NCBI GenBank assembly: GCA_034231615.1
Contig: CM067317.1
Coordinates: 17,560,264-17,624,263, forward strand
Length of the DNA stretch: 64,000 nt
From: Meghimatium bilineatum
Lineage: Eukaryota; Mollusca; Gastropoda; Stylommatophora; Philomycidae
Direction of reading: 5' to 3'
The notes beneath the pieces were generated by a model, which made no database searches, was not told where the DNA came from, and was given only the letters and a program-made list of their open reading frames with translations. Below, piece after piece: positions 49,600 to 61,964 of this stretch; position 1 is the first letter of the stretch; every line of letters begins with the position of its first letter. The position numbers and the translations under genes were made by a program.

Positions 49600-51662
49600 G
49601 CGAACTTGAGAAAATAACAACAATTCAATGGAATTCATCACAGTTTATACAAATTACTATATCATTCAAGACGATATTGATACAATGACAAAACATACGA
49701 ACGAAGTCATTTTGCAGATGACAGCAGAAATAGTCGGTAAAAACAGACACCAGAAACACCATGGATAACACATGACATATTACAATTATGCGATAGCAGA
49801 AGAGAAATTAAGAAGCACTAGAAGAAAGAAAGTTTCGTCTCTAAAGGACAATATAGTGAAGTGAACAAAAAACATATAAGATTCAAAATGAAACACGCAA
49901 ACAAGAAATGGATTAATGGCCAATGTGAAATCATCAACACAGCTATCCAACATGACAACAGCAAGAAGGCATATATTGTATTTAAAAACATGACACAACC
50001 TCCGAAAACTAAGATATCTATTTATAGAAGACAATAATAGCAAAGTGCTAAATAAAGAAAAGAAATCCACAAATATTGAATAGGTGGACTCAATATTGTA
50101 AAGAATTATACAACTGTACAACAACTCAAGACCTTGATAGAATAACAATGCATACGATTCAAGAGAATTAGGTTATTCTGAAATCATGAGAGAAGCAGAG
50201 GAAGATGCTATACAATCATTAAAAAGTCGAAAGACACCAGGAATGGATAATATCTCTGTACAACTCCTCAGACATGGGGACATAGAAACAATAAATGGTA
50301 TGAGAAATTATTGTCAATGTATATCGTAAACAAAAAAGTGGCATACAAAAAAATTCCCTGGTTTTACCACTGCCGCTTGAAGGGAATTTAAAATTGTGTA
50401 AAAATGATAGAACTATTAGTTTTATCACTCATCCAAGTAAAGTGATGTTAAGAATTTTGTTAAACAGTTTGAAAAAAGATCAGAATATTACAGATGCTTG
50501 CTGAAGAACAAGCAGGTTTTCGTAAAAACAGAAATCATAAAGAACACATTTTCAGCATCAGAATAACCATTGATACGCACCAACAACATCAGCATGAAAT
50601 CTATCACAAATGTATCGATTTCACTAAGATCGAGAATGACAAAAAGGGATTATGGAAGAATATGAGAACTTCTAACTTTGACATAAATATAATACAAATC
50701 ATTGAAGTACTATACAAAGTAGCAAATAGTCGTGTTCTAATTAATGGTGATATTGGGACATTTAAAAAAACAACAACTGCAGGTGTTTGAGAAAACTGCA
50801 TATTATCACCAATGTGTTATTCAATATATTCTTGAAACACATCTTGCAAGCGACACGACGGAACCATCAAACAACAATCTCAATTGGTTGCCGCCCTTTG
50901 TGCAACTTGGCGATTTTCAGATGACATTGATCGTATTGCTGGCCATGAGAAATAACCTCAAGAACTTTACTTTTGAGCTTGAAAAAACTTGGAAAACTTA
51001 AACATGGAAATAAACATCCAGAAAAGCAAAATAATCGTAAACAGAGATGACAACAGGACTCCTGTTAATATCTGGGCGAATGTATAGCAACTTTAAGATG
51101 TTGATAGCATATGAGTAGCGATGGAAGAACTACCTAAGAAATAAAGACTAGACATGAAATAGCCTCAGTTGCAATGTCCAGATTAAAATCCATAGAGAAG
51201 ATCAAAATAAGTATAGCAGTGAAAATAAACATATACACATATAATAATAAATATTCTTTTGTACGGATGAGGGAGTTGGAAAAACACAGCAAAAATAGAG
51301 AGGAGAATGACTAATGCTAATTTTTTTAAACTAATGCTACAGATGAATATTACGTATCTATTATAAAGAACAAACATAAAACTAACATATACGTGAGAAG
51401 AAAAATAAATGCTTTTACAGGCTAACAGGAACATCGCATAGCAGTGGCGAGGCGTTGCAAACTTGCAAACATATTTTGCAGTGAGCAGCTTAGGGTAGAA
51501 GAAGAAGAAGGGCTCAGAGGAAAGTATGGATTGATAATATTAGAAACAAGACAGGATTAAGATTCTCCGCACTCAAACAAAAAACTGAGAAGCATGGCGA
51601 AAGGATTGTGTTGATGTTTCTTGAGACACCACTAGAACCTTGAAGGATTATGGATGAGGGAT
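49600..51662 (+). mobile_element. RT-A non-LTR retrotransposon, RT ORF to 3' end (degenerate)
   Basis: Plus strand, colinear with a common animal LINE. Upstream linker: WITHDILQLCDSRREIKKH (about 49760) and ANKKWINGQCEIINTA..NSKKAY. RT: LKSRKTPGMDNISVQLL (about 50218); NDRTISFITHPSKVMLRILLN (about 50403); LAEEQAGFRKNR (50497); FNIFL; the catalytic FSDDID box (50914-50931). C-terminal: GRRRRAQRKVWIDNIRNKTG (about 51497-51550) and a short tail. A-box DFKKAFD is degraded to DFTKIEND, losing the first catalytic aspartate context. Many stops and frameshifts. The only long frame is 50494-50790 (98 codons). Confidence 0.85.
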
Positions 51663-51819
51663 GCGCGATCCAAATGATGTGTTTATTCTTATTTATCAGC
51701 TTGCTTGTACTTTACTAAAACAATCACAGCTTACTAAACTTGTTAGACAATTGGTGTGACCACTTATAAGTTCCTAACAATCTGGAGAAAGATATGACGA
51801 AGATGACACTTCTTAGATA

Positions 51820-52215
51820 GTTTCTAGGCACACGAATACAATGGGTAACATCGCCTGCTGTGAGAAAGAGGCACTAATGGTAACATCGCCTGCTGTGAGA
51901 CAGGAGGGCTATGGGTAACATCGTCTGTTGGGACACAGGAGCAATATCGGTAACGTCGTCTGTTGTAAGACAGGAATACTATGGGGAATATTGCCTGCTG
52001 CGAGACAGGAGAACTATGGGTAATATACCTGCCGTGAGATAGGAGCAAAATGAGTAACATCACCTGCTGCAAGACAGGAGCACTATAGGTATCATCACCT
52101 ACTGAGAGACAAGAGCACTTAGGGTAACTTCACCTGCTGTGAGTCAGGAGCACTATGGTAACATCACCTGCTGCGAAACAGAAACACTATGTGTAACGAA
52201 GTCTGCAGTGAGATA
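51820..52215. repeat. 35-bp minisatellite (about 11 copies)
   Basis: The unit is ggtaacatcgcctgctgtg then agacaggagcactatg. Starts at 51844, 51879 and 51914 give 35 bp. The unit carries a tcgcctgctg...caggagc near-palindrome. Confidence 0.93.
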
Positions 52216-52267
52216 GATTCACATACCTTTACTCTACATTTGTCTCCAAAGTTTTCAAATCCGTGTC

Positions 52268-52800
52268 ACCCAGGTTTGCTAGGCTAGTCAGAAGGCACGA
52301 CTAAACACGGAAACTTTAACCAAGGTTTGCTAGGCTAGTCAGAAGGCACGACTAAACACGGAAACTTTAACCAAGGTTTGCTAGGCTAGTCAGAAGGCAC
52401 GACTAAACACGGAAACTTTAACCAAGGTTTGCTAGGCTAGTCAGAAGGCACGAATAAACACGGAAACTTTAACCAAGGTTTGCTAGGCTAGTCAGAAGGC
52501 ACGACTAAACACGGAAACTTTAACCAAGGTTTGCTAGGCTAGTCAGAAGGCACGACTAAACACTGAAACTTTAACCAAGGTTTACTAGGTTAGTTATTTA
52601 GAAGGCATAACGAAACACGCAAACCTTAACTCAGGATTGTCAAGTTAATCAGTTAGAACGCATGACGAAACACACATAACTTTAACCCAGGTTTGCTAGG
52701 TTAGTCAGTTACAAGGCACGACGTAACACGAAAACTTTATCCCATGTTTGCCAGGTTAGTCAGTTAGAAGGCACATCGAAACAAGGAAAATTTAACAACG
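52268..52800. repeat. 51-bp minisatellite A (about 10.5 copies)
   Basis: The unit starts caaggtttgctaggctagtc and continues agaaggcacgactaaacacgg. Starts at 52272 and 52323 give 51 bp. The first six copies are near-identical, the last four diverged and slightly longer. Confidence 0.95.
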
Positions 52801-53275
52801 TATAACAACACAGAATAGAAAGCAGATTATCATTCCACCATTCTCCATAGACACATGAGCTATTGTAGTTTTACCGATTGTCTGAACTTCTCAAGCTCTG
52901 CTTCCTTATTTGCCTTGTCAGCCATCTGTCGCATTTTATTATCTCCAGCTTTAAGAACCGTTTGTGTAACTTGCTTGCGGTGAGATTTGTTTGGTGCAAA
53001 TATATTCCAGACTGTTGTATATACGTCCAGCTACTTCAGACATCGTTTGCAGACATCTGTATCACACATAAAGGATCGCGTGTGATTCGTTTTCTAGAGT
53101 TCATTCTCCATACAGATCAATGGACACTCACTTTACTCAAGATAGATGATTCTTGGCATGAACATCTTCATGGGAATTGTACGAGGAACAACAATGAATG
53201 AAAGGTTTATTACGGAAATCAGTGGCCACATTTTAACGGAACTAATCATATATTATTTAACAAAACGAAATCTCT
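52801..53275. other. Unassigned spacer
   Basis: A 107-codon plus-strand frame (52878-53201) has no recognised domain. Confidence 0.35.
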
Positions 53276-53383
53276 CCCCGTGATTGTCATTGGCCACTAT
53301 GTGCATACCTTGTGTCAACAGCCAATGAAGATCAAGGTAGAAGTTAGAATAGTGTCAGTGTAGAAGATGAATAGCGATGCGAA
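53276..53383. mobile_element. MITE-4-like fold-back core (copy 2, diverged)
   Basis: gtgattgtcattggccact, gcataccttgtgtcaaca and gccaatgaagatcaagg parallel gttgattttcattggtcact, tcatactgtgtataaca and accaatgaaattcaatgg of 17622-17680. The outer arms are degraded. Confidence 0.4.
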
Positions 53384-53554
53384 TACATACTGTAAAATCG
53401 ATGAAAGACTGGTTTAACTGCCTACCAAGGTGAACTGTTAACAAAGGTAGCTATCTTGAAAAGTAGAAATCAATCAATCAATCAATTAACGTCAATCAAT
53501 GAAATCAAATCAACAAAATTGTATACATAATAGTGTGATAGATGATATGTTTTT

Positions 53555-54072
53555 CAATAACTCCGTCTTCTGTGTGTTAATAACTGAAGTTATTAACATC
53601 TCTATCAGCAACTCCGTCTTCTGTGTGTTAATAACTTCAGTTAGTAACATCTCTATCAATAACTCCGTCTTCTGTGTGTTAATAACTTCAGTTAGTAACA
53701 TCTCTATCAACAACTCCGTCTTCTGTGTGTTAATAACTTCAGTTAGTAACATCTCTATCAACAACTCCGTCTTCTGTGTGTTAATAACTTCAGTTAGTAA
53801 CATCTCTATCAACAACTCCGTCTTCTGTGTGTTAATAACTTCAGTTAGTAACATCTCTATCAACAACTCCGTCTTCTGTGTGTTAATAACTTCAGTTAGT
53901 AACATCTCTATCAACAACTCCGTCTTCTGTGTGTTAATAACTTCAGTTAGTAACATCTCTATCAACAACTCCGTCTTCTGTGTGTTAATAACTTCAGTTA
54001 GTAACATCTCTATCAACAACTCCGTCTTCTGTGTGTTAATAACTTCAGTTAGTAACATCTCTATCAACAACA
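53555..54072. repeat. 51-bp minisatellite B (10 copies), open on both strands
   Basis: The unit starts ctccgtcttctgtgtgttaa and ends acatctctatcaacaa. Starts at 53561 and 53612 give 51 bp. As 51 is a multiple of 3, a plus-strand frame 53499-54185 (17-residue unit NNSVFCVLITSVSNISI) and a minus-strand frame 54109-53510 (unit TELLIEMLLTEVINTQK) both stay open. I regard both as artefacts. The first unit reads aactgaagttatt where the others read aacttcagttagt, an inverted hexamer (gaagtt for cttcag). Confidence 0.96.
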
Positions 54073-54591
54073 ACTTTATTTCTCTTTTGTCTGTCTCTCC
54101 GTCCCCCATACTCTCCTTCTATGATATAATCCACAGGTTAAAAACATTCAAATTACGTTCTGTTCATCTTATGCCTTACAAATAATCTTCGCTGTCTGCC
54201 TCAACATTTTGATTTAATTTCTCTCATTGTTCCAGAACTCTGAAAACCTCTTCATTAGTTCTTCTTAACCTCTCTTAACTTCCCATTACATTTTCATGAT
54301 TGTTCTCCAAATCTACGTTTCAGTGGCAGCTGTGTCAAAACACATTTTAGAGACGATATAATGGCGGTTCTCATATTCCCGCAGCGATTTGTTTATAACT
54401 AACTCCAGTAGTATTTCACTATCAGCAGAGCCTAACCTACACGTCAGTTGTGATTTGATTTTAGTCATGTTGAAGATATTTGTATTAAAGTTACCACTTT
54501 AGAAATAAAAACTAATTCAGTGGATGCGTAATGTAGGGAAAAATGAAAAGCGTTACAAGAAGTTGTTAAAGATCTCAATGACGTGTTATGA
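54073..54591. other. Unassigned spacer
   Basis: Nothing recognised. Confidence 0.4.
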
Positions 54592-54806
54592 CATAACACA
54601 TGACACATGGGAAGATTCTACACGAAATGCATGACACATAGGAAGATGCTACACAAAATACATGACACATGGGAAGATGCTACACAAAATACATGACACA
54701 TGGGAAGATGCTACATAAAATACATGACACATGGGAAGATGCTACACAAAATTCATGACACATGGGAAGATGCTACACAAAATTCATAACACATGGGAAG
54801 ATAGGA
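54592..54806. repeat. 31-bp minisatellite (7 copies)
   Basis: Unit atgacacatgggaagatgc then tacacaaaatac, period 31. Confidence 0.94.
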
Positions 54807-55405
54807 GATTTGTTAAAAAGTTAAGAGTAGATGAAACACCATCGATGATCATCGCATGCTCTTGCTGTCGAGGACATTTACGGTCACTATAGAACTTATC
54901 CTCCACTTAGGAGCTCATAGGCAAGGACATACCTGTAACAGTGGATGTACCAAAAGGTCATCATCACTTATGATGGATGAACAACAACAAAAATGTAATG
55001 ATGAATTCTTACTGGTTTCCTCAATTAGTATTAAAATACTAATCTTAATATTAAGATACAACGACACATATAAAATATAACGTAACCACTTCATTTCGTG
55101 GTTCATATCAGTGAAGGCCATTAAAAGAACTGTTACTGACGGCCAGACAAATATTTTGTAAATAGTTAGCTGAGTTCGAAATCCAAATAAGGTCCGGAGT
55201 GAATAACTTTTTATTACATGTATCATACCATTTATAACGGTATGTCGTTCCGTAGAGGGATACAGTATTACCTGTCTCCCACGTGAGTATTATTTACAAT
55301 ATTTCCGAATATTTTACATTGCTTGCTGAGAGAATAGAAAATTGGATAGATGTTTGTACAAACACTTCACTTGAGTTTATAACATTCATCCTTAACATAT
55401 GATAG
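54807..55405. other. Unassigned spacer
   Basis: Short frames with no recognised domain. Confidence 0.4.
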
Positions 55406-55413
55406 ATCTACAC

Positions 55414-55736
55414 AAGTGAATCCCAAACATTTGACCTGTAGACCTCTTGCCGATTGGTTTTTGTGTGTTTCATACACCTGCCTGTGTACTAATTGAATTT
55501 TCCTAACCACATTAACTTCAAATGTGTTTTTGATAGCTGACACAGTGCTGCTCACTTTAATCGGGTGTTTTGTAGAGCGGACAATTGTACAACAGAACAT
55601 GTACACATGTTTTTTATTCATATCTTTATTAAAAAGAGTAAATTGTGTGCATCTCCAACTTTTTCTCTCTGACATGGACCAACTGCAAATCGAAATCGAC
55701 CCATGAGATCCATATAGACCACTCTGGAGACCTATT
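55414..55736 (-). mobile_element. MITE-1 copy 2 with ~130-bp interior insertion
   Basis: Outer and inner blocks follow copy 1 (1740-1935) in order: gaatcccaaac, ctgtagac, ccgattggttttt, attgaattttcctaa, attaacttcaaatg, then (after about 130 bp absent from copy 1) catggacca, atcgaaatcgacc, catatagacc and the end. Possible 8-bp target duplication: atctacac left, atctgcgc right (6 of 8). Confidence 0.6.
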
Positions 55737-55739
55737 ATC

Positions 55740-55972
55740 TGCGCTTTACATTTTTCTATCGGACTTCCTGTGAGTCCCAGACTTATCGGAAGTCATGAGA
55801 GATTTACTGAAGCGGAGATTGGATCACCTATGGATGTGTACGGTGTGCGAAGAGAATAATCAAGCAGACCTAATACCTAAGTCAACGTGTTTAAGAAAGC
55901 GATGGTGTAAGTCAAATCAACACATATTAGTGTAACATTCATTGGTATTTCCGTATATAATAATAATAATAA

Positions 55973-56003
<31 letters not shown>

Positions 56004-56570
56004 ACCACTAATAATGTTTGTCCATCACAAGCGAAAATAGTTATTTGTACTTCCACTTGCTTTATTTTAGTTACTTGTATTATCGTGTTTACCTGATTGT
56101 AGGTCAGTTCCCTATACTGGCCTACACGGCTCTAAGACAAGTACGGTTTGGATTATAGCTTTAGATAATATTTGATCTGGACATCCAATCGTTCTATAAA
56201 ATCTCACATGGATATGGCAAATTTCTATTTAGGAGGTTTGGGGTAGAGTTTATTGCCCAATACTATAGATCAAAGTGACCCAAAAGCCACACTATAGTCG
56301 GATGTGTCAAACCACCGAAAGACGCAAACATTGAACCCTAGCTTCAAACCGTGACACAATTTATCCGCCCAATGGACTAAATTCTTATACAATCAACAGT
56401 TGGGAATGAACGTACAAGAAGACATACTTTAAACACGATACACATAGCATGAAGATTAGCAGGTAACCAAGCACATTTAACGTAGATGCTAGTGCTTCTA
56501 ATTAATATGGAATAAGGACGAGAATCCTAATATATTTATCAGATTCCATCTCTTCGTAATACGTATAAAT
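55740..56570. other. Spacer with (AAT)n microsatellite
   Basis: An AAT repeat of about 44 bp lies at 55961-56004, with one aaaat break. Nothing else recognised. Confidence 0.6.
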
Positions 56571-56636
56571 AACAGCAGCAGGTATAAAACAGTAAGATCT
56601 CATCAGCAGGGACAACGCAGTAAGATACAATCTATC
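56571..56636. repeat. Left remnant of the 28-bp minisatellite
   Basis: caggtataaaacagtaagatc and cagcagggacaacgcagtaag match the first units of the array at 57240-57562. Confidence 0.75.
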
Positions 56637-57239
56637 TACCTATTGTCATTTCCACTTGTATCGTTACATGTCATGGGGGAATTCGGATTGTGTGTTGTCT
56701 TTGGCCATTTGAGTTACATTGGCCATGGCAACCCTGTGCCTATTTAATGTTTATTTGGTTGTCTCTGCCCATCTAGTTTTTGGTCTTCCTCGTGCCGTGT
56801 AGCCCTGTCTTCTACTGACATATGCACGAAGTGTTGGATGCACAGGTTAAATTCTCATAACTGAACAAACCATCTAGTTGGCTGCGTCTCGATGTAGTCC
56901 TGACTTGATATAGTATTTACTTCTTTCATGATATCTTAATTTCTCCGGCAGACTCTTCTCGTGACATTTATAGCTGTCCTCAAACATCTCATTTCGCAAA
57001 CTATGATCTTTTTCGCTAGTGTCATTGTCAAGGGCCATGTTTGACATTGGTAACACAGAGCTGCTATACAAATACTGTTTACCAATTGTCGTTTTATAGC
57101 CATGCTGATTGATGGGTGATTTTAAGTATTAGTGACACCTTGTAGGTCACACTAATGTCTTTTTTGCACTTGATTTCAATCTCTCTTTCGAGTTTGTCAT
57201 AAATATGCTTTCTAAGTATTTAAACTGTGGGACATGCTT
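56637..57239 (-). mobile_element. RT-D LINE fragment (copy 3, diverged) inside the 28-bp array
   Basis: On the minus strand around 57055-56960 the boxes LCYQCQTWPLT (after one frame change) and EMRCLRTAI correspond to CYQCQTWSL and EMRCLRKAT of copy 61965-62480. A WFGH-equivalent region has stops. The frame 57071-56874 (65 codons) is off-register. Both sides are 28-bp minisatellite, so the element is embedded in the array. Confidence 0.6.
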
Positions 57240-57562
57240 ATCATCAGCAGGTATAAAACAGTATGATCTTAGCGGCTGGTACAGAGAAGTCAGATTTCAG
57301 CAGCAGAGACAAAGCAGTAAGATCTTAGCAGTTGGTATAAAACAGAAAGATCTCAGCTTCAGAATGAAAGCGATCTGAGCAGCAGGTGTGCAACAGAATG
57401 TTCTCTGCAGCAGGTATGAAATAGAACGTTCTCTGCAGCAGGTATGAAACTGAAAGTTCTCTGCAGCAGGTATGAAACAGAACGTTCTCTGCAGCAGGTA
57501 TGAAACTGAACGTTCTCTGCAGCAGGTATGAAACTGAACGTTCTCTGCAGCAGGTACATACA
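57240..57562. repeat. 28-bp minisatellite (about 12 copies)
   Basis: The unit is gcagcaggtatgaaacagaac then gttctct. ctctgcagcagg landmarks at 57431 and 57459 give 28 bp. The left units are diverged, the right seven nearly identical. All three minus-strand frames are open over the array. Confidence 0.94.
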
Positions 57563-58387
57563 ATACAGCTTCGCCGACGTTTCCTGATGTGCTGATGCAA
57601 TGTTTCTTCTTTTATGTTGTGAAGGATCTTGTTTAAATGTAAACAAATGTACTTTTGAATGTTTGTGTATCTGAATTGTATATCTTTCATCTTTCAAGTC
57701 AAAATTTATCCATGTCTTTGCATTGTCAAGTGTTAGTTAACATGTACACAGAACATTCCATTTTATAGTTGGACTTTCAGCTGTCCAGAATCTAGGTCAT
57801 CAATATTGAGCGAATATTTGGTCATTAACTTCCCTTGTCAACAAATGCCAATAATTCGGTCACTCTCCGGCTTTTAATTATGCCAACAAGTTCTCTCCTA
57901 CATTATGTGTTTATTTAAAGCAGACACAGTACTAAACTTTTATTGTTCAAAGTTGTTCAAATTCAAAGAAATTAAATACATTCTTCAAACAGTATTGTTG
58001 AGGTTAACTGGTATCAAAACTCCCTCCTCCTTTCAGCAAATATCTAACTTTTTTCGATACCTCCACTCCTCAAATGCTGACAGTTTATGGAGAGCACATA
58101 AAGTGACACTAAAGAGCGCCAAAATACCATAATGTCACTTCGGAACGTTTTATTCATCAGCTGTTTCCCTGTATTGGTAACGTAATGTCAATCATCTTGT
58201 CTGATCAGACTATCCGCTCTTTTTATTAGCTATCAATCTAAAACATACGCAACGCGACAATGAACAGTCGGATTAGTTTAGATGAGTCACGAGTACACCA
58301 TCTGGAAAAGGATGTCGTGAGTGAAAGACCCTTGTGGAACATCAACGTAACTTCTATACTTCTACCTACTTATACAACTCCACTATT
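57563..58387. other. Unassigned spacer
   Basis: Nothing recognised. Confidence 0.4.
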
Positions 58388-58630
58388 ACCAACAAAATAT
58401 TACCAATAAAATATTACCAACAAAATATTACCAATAAAATATTACCAACAAAATATTACCAACAAAATATTACCAATAAAATATTACCAACAAAATATTA
58501 CCAATAAAATATTACCAACAAAATATTACCAACAAAATATTACCAACAAAATATTACCAACAAAATATTACCAACAATATATTACCAACAAAATATCACC
58601 AACAAAATATTACCAACAAAATATTACAAT
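58388..58630. repeat. 14-bp minisatellite (about 17 copies)
   Basis: Unit attaccaacaaaat, alternating with attaccaataaaat in its left half. Confidence 0.96.
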
Positions 58631-60489
58631 TTCTTACGACAATATCTGCACACATTTAATGACGTACATGAACTCTGTAGTCGGCAAACAAAAACAATAT
58701 AACACACTTGCTGAATTCATCAAACCTAACAAAATTATGTTCCCAAAAGAAACAGAAGCACAGAGCACTTGAACAAGAAGAAATTCGGTAATAATGCAAG
58801 GAAAAGTATAGCGAAATAATGGGATCTTGTGGGCGCTATGGAGGTAATGAAGATCTTTCGGGTTATGGATGAGCGAGCGGATTGCAATTTCGGTCGTAGT
58901 TTTCTTCCGAATCATCACCGGGAAAAAACGTAGAATTGATGAGCTCCTGTCCCCGAGCTCTTATTAAAAGGAAAAGGTGATCAGTCGAAACATCCTAGGG
59001 GTTGTATAAAGTGCAGTTGAACACAATGTAGTTGAGAAATCTATTACGGGTCATTTGAGAAAATGAAGGATCTGAACGTTATCAACACTTATGTGCTTTA
59101 TTCCCCTTTTAGCAGCGAATTACTTTTGTTGATATGATAAATATCAAACCAGGGACGGAAGGTGAAATTGACATGTTTAACGTTATACGGCAAGTTTTTG
59201 CATCATTTGTGCTGAATTGGTGAAATTTTTATAGAATATTCTCGAGTTCAGGCCAATCAATGTATCTATCAGTAGATTTACAAAATAAATTGAAATCGAA
59301 TATATAAGATACATTCGCAAGCTATTTTGTTGGGAAACACTGAAATGATGTGTCGCAATCCGTAAAACGTATCGAAGGTCAAAGGTCTCAGTGTTTGAAA
59401 CAACTAAATTTATAATCTATATTTCCATGCAATTCGTCCTCTTAGAATAGAAAGTATAATATTTAGTAATTTTACACTTTACAATTGTCCGATAGGAGAG
59501 AGAAATAGTGATAATTCCACTTGCCATGCACATCGAAATAAGCGACTACGGAGTTGGGTTTGGGGATTAGGTACCCACTTGAGAATCTGCTGTGGAGAAG
59601 TCTGCTGAAGAACCATGAAAACTAGTGTTGGGATTCAATCAACAAGCTAATATGATATTTATTCAGAGCATTTCTTAGAAGCGAACACGTGCTATACCGA
59701 GGAAGAGCTAATATTCCTGCATTATCTAGCAAAATGCTTTGAGCACTTAGCAGAGGGAATCATCACAACTAAGATATAGTCATAACTCAGACAATCACAA
59801 CAGTAAAACATGGCGACGATCAGACACGGATGAGCAATATAACTGGCAGACGTTATAAACTTGAAGAAGTCATGCTTACGAACAAAAGATGGCCACATTA
59901 TTCGGAATCGGGTTAATGTCGTATATAAAGCACTTTAAATCAGTGATACCAATATGGATTTATATTCACGCCCAAATTCAGCTTTTCTGGCACGCTTTAA
60001 ACAAATTATCTAAATTTCAACATTGCGCATTGATAATCTTGGGATTCAGTCAGCAAATAAAATAACTTAACAAGGGGCAAGGTTCATACGCTCTAGTCTT
60101 CCAGCCATCCCGTCTTCAGAATACATCTCATGTGTACTGATCTTAGCTAATGGAACGGATCAGTGATGCTGGCGTATACTGTGTGTCGACATGCAATGAA
60201 ATCACCGAAAAAATGGACAAGCCAAGATAAGTGACACTGTGTGAGAACAGTGAGCAGGACATGTAAAGGAAAAGGCTTGCTTCTAGTATAAATAAGAAAC
60301 CTTTGACATTCTAGAAATAATTATATTTATCTAGAAACTATTATATGACGGACTTATATGTGGATTGTATTTCCTGACATTTAAGTGACCCATGGGCGAA
60401 CTGTATTAATGATGTGTTTTATGTGTCATCGGAGGATAAGAAGTCAATATATAAGGAACAGAGAATAGAAAATACGTCTTTAGCTTAGT
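58631..60489. other. Unassigned spacer
   Basis: No gene or clear element over 1.8 kb. A weak gtcgaaacatcc box lies near 58985. Confidence 0.4.
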
Positions 60490-60560
60490 GAATAATACGA
60501 CTTTAGTTGAGTGAATTTACGACTTTAGTTGAGTGAATATACGACTTTAGTTGGACAGAC
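60490..60560. repeat. 22-bp tandem repeat (3 copies)
   Basis: Unit acgactttagttgagtgaat, starts at 60497, 60519 and 60541. Confidence 0.88.
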
Positions 60561-61018
60561 TCAACATTTATTTCTGGATTAACAGAAGTCATTCCACTCA
60601 CAATGAACATTTAGTTAGCTAGTTGATGTTATCAGTGGTGACGTTTTCTCTGTAGCTTCTGTAAACGTTTAGAATGGTCTTCAAAATCCATTCTAAATTT
60701 TCCTAAATGTATTTTAAGTTATGTTAACTGGTTAACTGAGTTAGCACAAACACAAATATAAAATGTGAGCTCGAATAACGCAGATACTGCTAGTATATCG
60801 CAAAAAGATTTAGAGAATAAAATGTTAGAATTAGAGTTCAAATAACTCGGCAGTATGTTTGGAGAAGACGGACGTTAGACAAAGATGTATAGCGTACATG
60901 TCAAAAGAAAAAAAGGCAATAGACAAACATCTGTATTCACTTCATAACACATCCCATAGTATGATCGAAGTCAAATAATAAATCATAAAGAGTAGATTTC
61001 TATAAGTACTGTGTTACT
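60561..61018. other. Unassigned spacer
   Basis: Nothing recognised. Confidence 0.4.
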
Positions 61019-61335
61019 TCTTCTTCTTCTTCTTCTTTCGTTTACTTGAAACATGTCTATATCTGTAATTCTGTCTCCTTAATAAAACTCACTGTCACTG
61101 TCATACAGTGTCCCATAGAGTTTTGATTTCATTGTTGTTTCCTCTGGCCAATATGTCTGCCTCAGCGTTTCATGCTCAGAACACTCTTGAAGTATATGTT
61201 TGGCACTCTGTGCTGCCTGTCCACATGTACACATGGCCGTGTTGCCAATCTTGTATACAAATGTATACATGTATACAAAGTTCAAGATTGGCAACTGTGT
61301 TACTAATGTCAGACTTGGAGACTGACATCTTCACA
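61019..61335 (-). mobile_element. RT-C (Nimb/I-like) C-terminal end, copy 2
   Basis: Minus-strand frame 61294-61079: YKIGNTAMCTCGQAAQSAKH, ILQECSEHETLRQTYWPEE, KLYGT. The C-x-C...H-x4-C pattern (TAMCTCG...AKHILQEC) is the terminal cysteine/histidine motif that follows RNase H in Nimb/I-type elements. The 3' side runs into a (gaa)n tail (ttcttcttc at 61019-61036 on the plus strand). It matches the part of RT-C lying downstream of 46010, so it is a short 5'-truncated insertion. Confidence 0.75.
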
Positions 61336-61964
61336 TAAGAAAAAATACAATGAAAAGTTGAACGCTTGAGTGGGAATGTCGGTGTTAGCAGATTTTACCT
61401 CAGAAGTATAATAGACATTGCATCATGCATCGACTATTATCAGAGGCAATAACTACTATGCTTTGAGCCTTTTATAGAATGCACACAAATCATATAAGTG
61501 AAAATACTAAAACTCGATTAGGTTACAGAGAAAGAAGACCAAAAACGAAATGAATAAATAATGTCAATGATACTTTGAATGAACACTGATATAGCACAAC
61601 ATAGACGAAACATCTGCCATTGGAACATGAACTAAGTCTCCCGTCACTACATTTAAATTCAAGCGTAGAAAGTAGTGTCATCATCCACCTGGTGCTAGTC
61701 ATAAACAATAATGTAACAATAAGAAAATTATAATATTTCTTGAGTTCGTAGAATCGCACAACTTATTATACAAAGACATCCACTCAACAATGATCACAAT
61801 CTATTCGTAGTCTACAAGAGTCATCAACAGTACTTCCAGAAATCAGTGAAAAGACTTAAAAAGGACATAAATTGATCAGTTAAAAGCTATGAAACTTGGA
61901 TAATATTCATTTTAAAAAACTAAAAATTAAATGTGCAGAAATTGAAAGTAATGAGGATGGATTA
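61336..61964. other. Unassigned spacer
   Basis: Nothing recognised. Confidence 0.4.
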
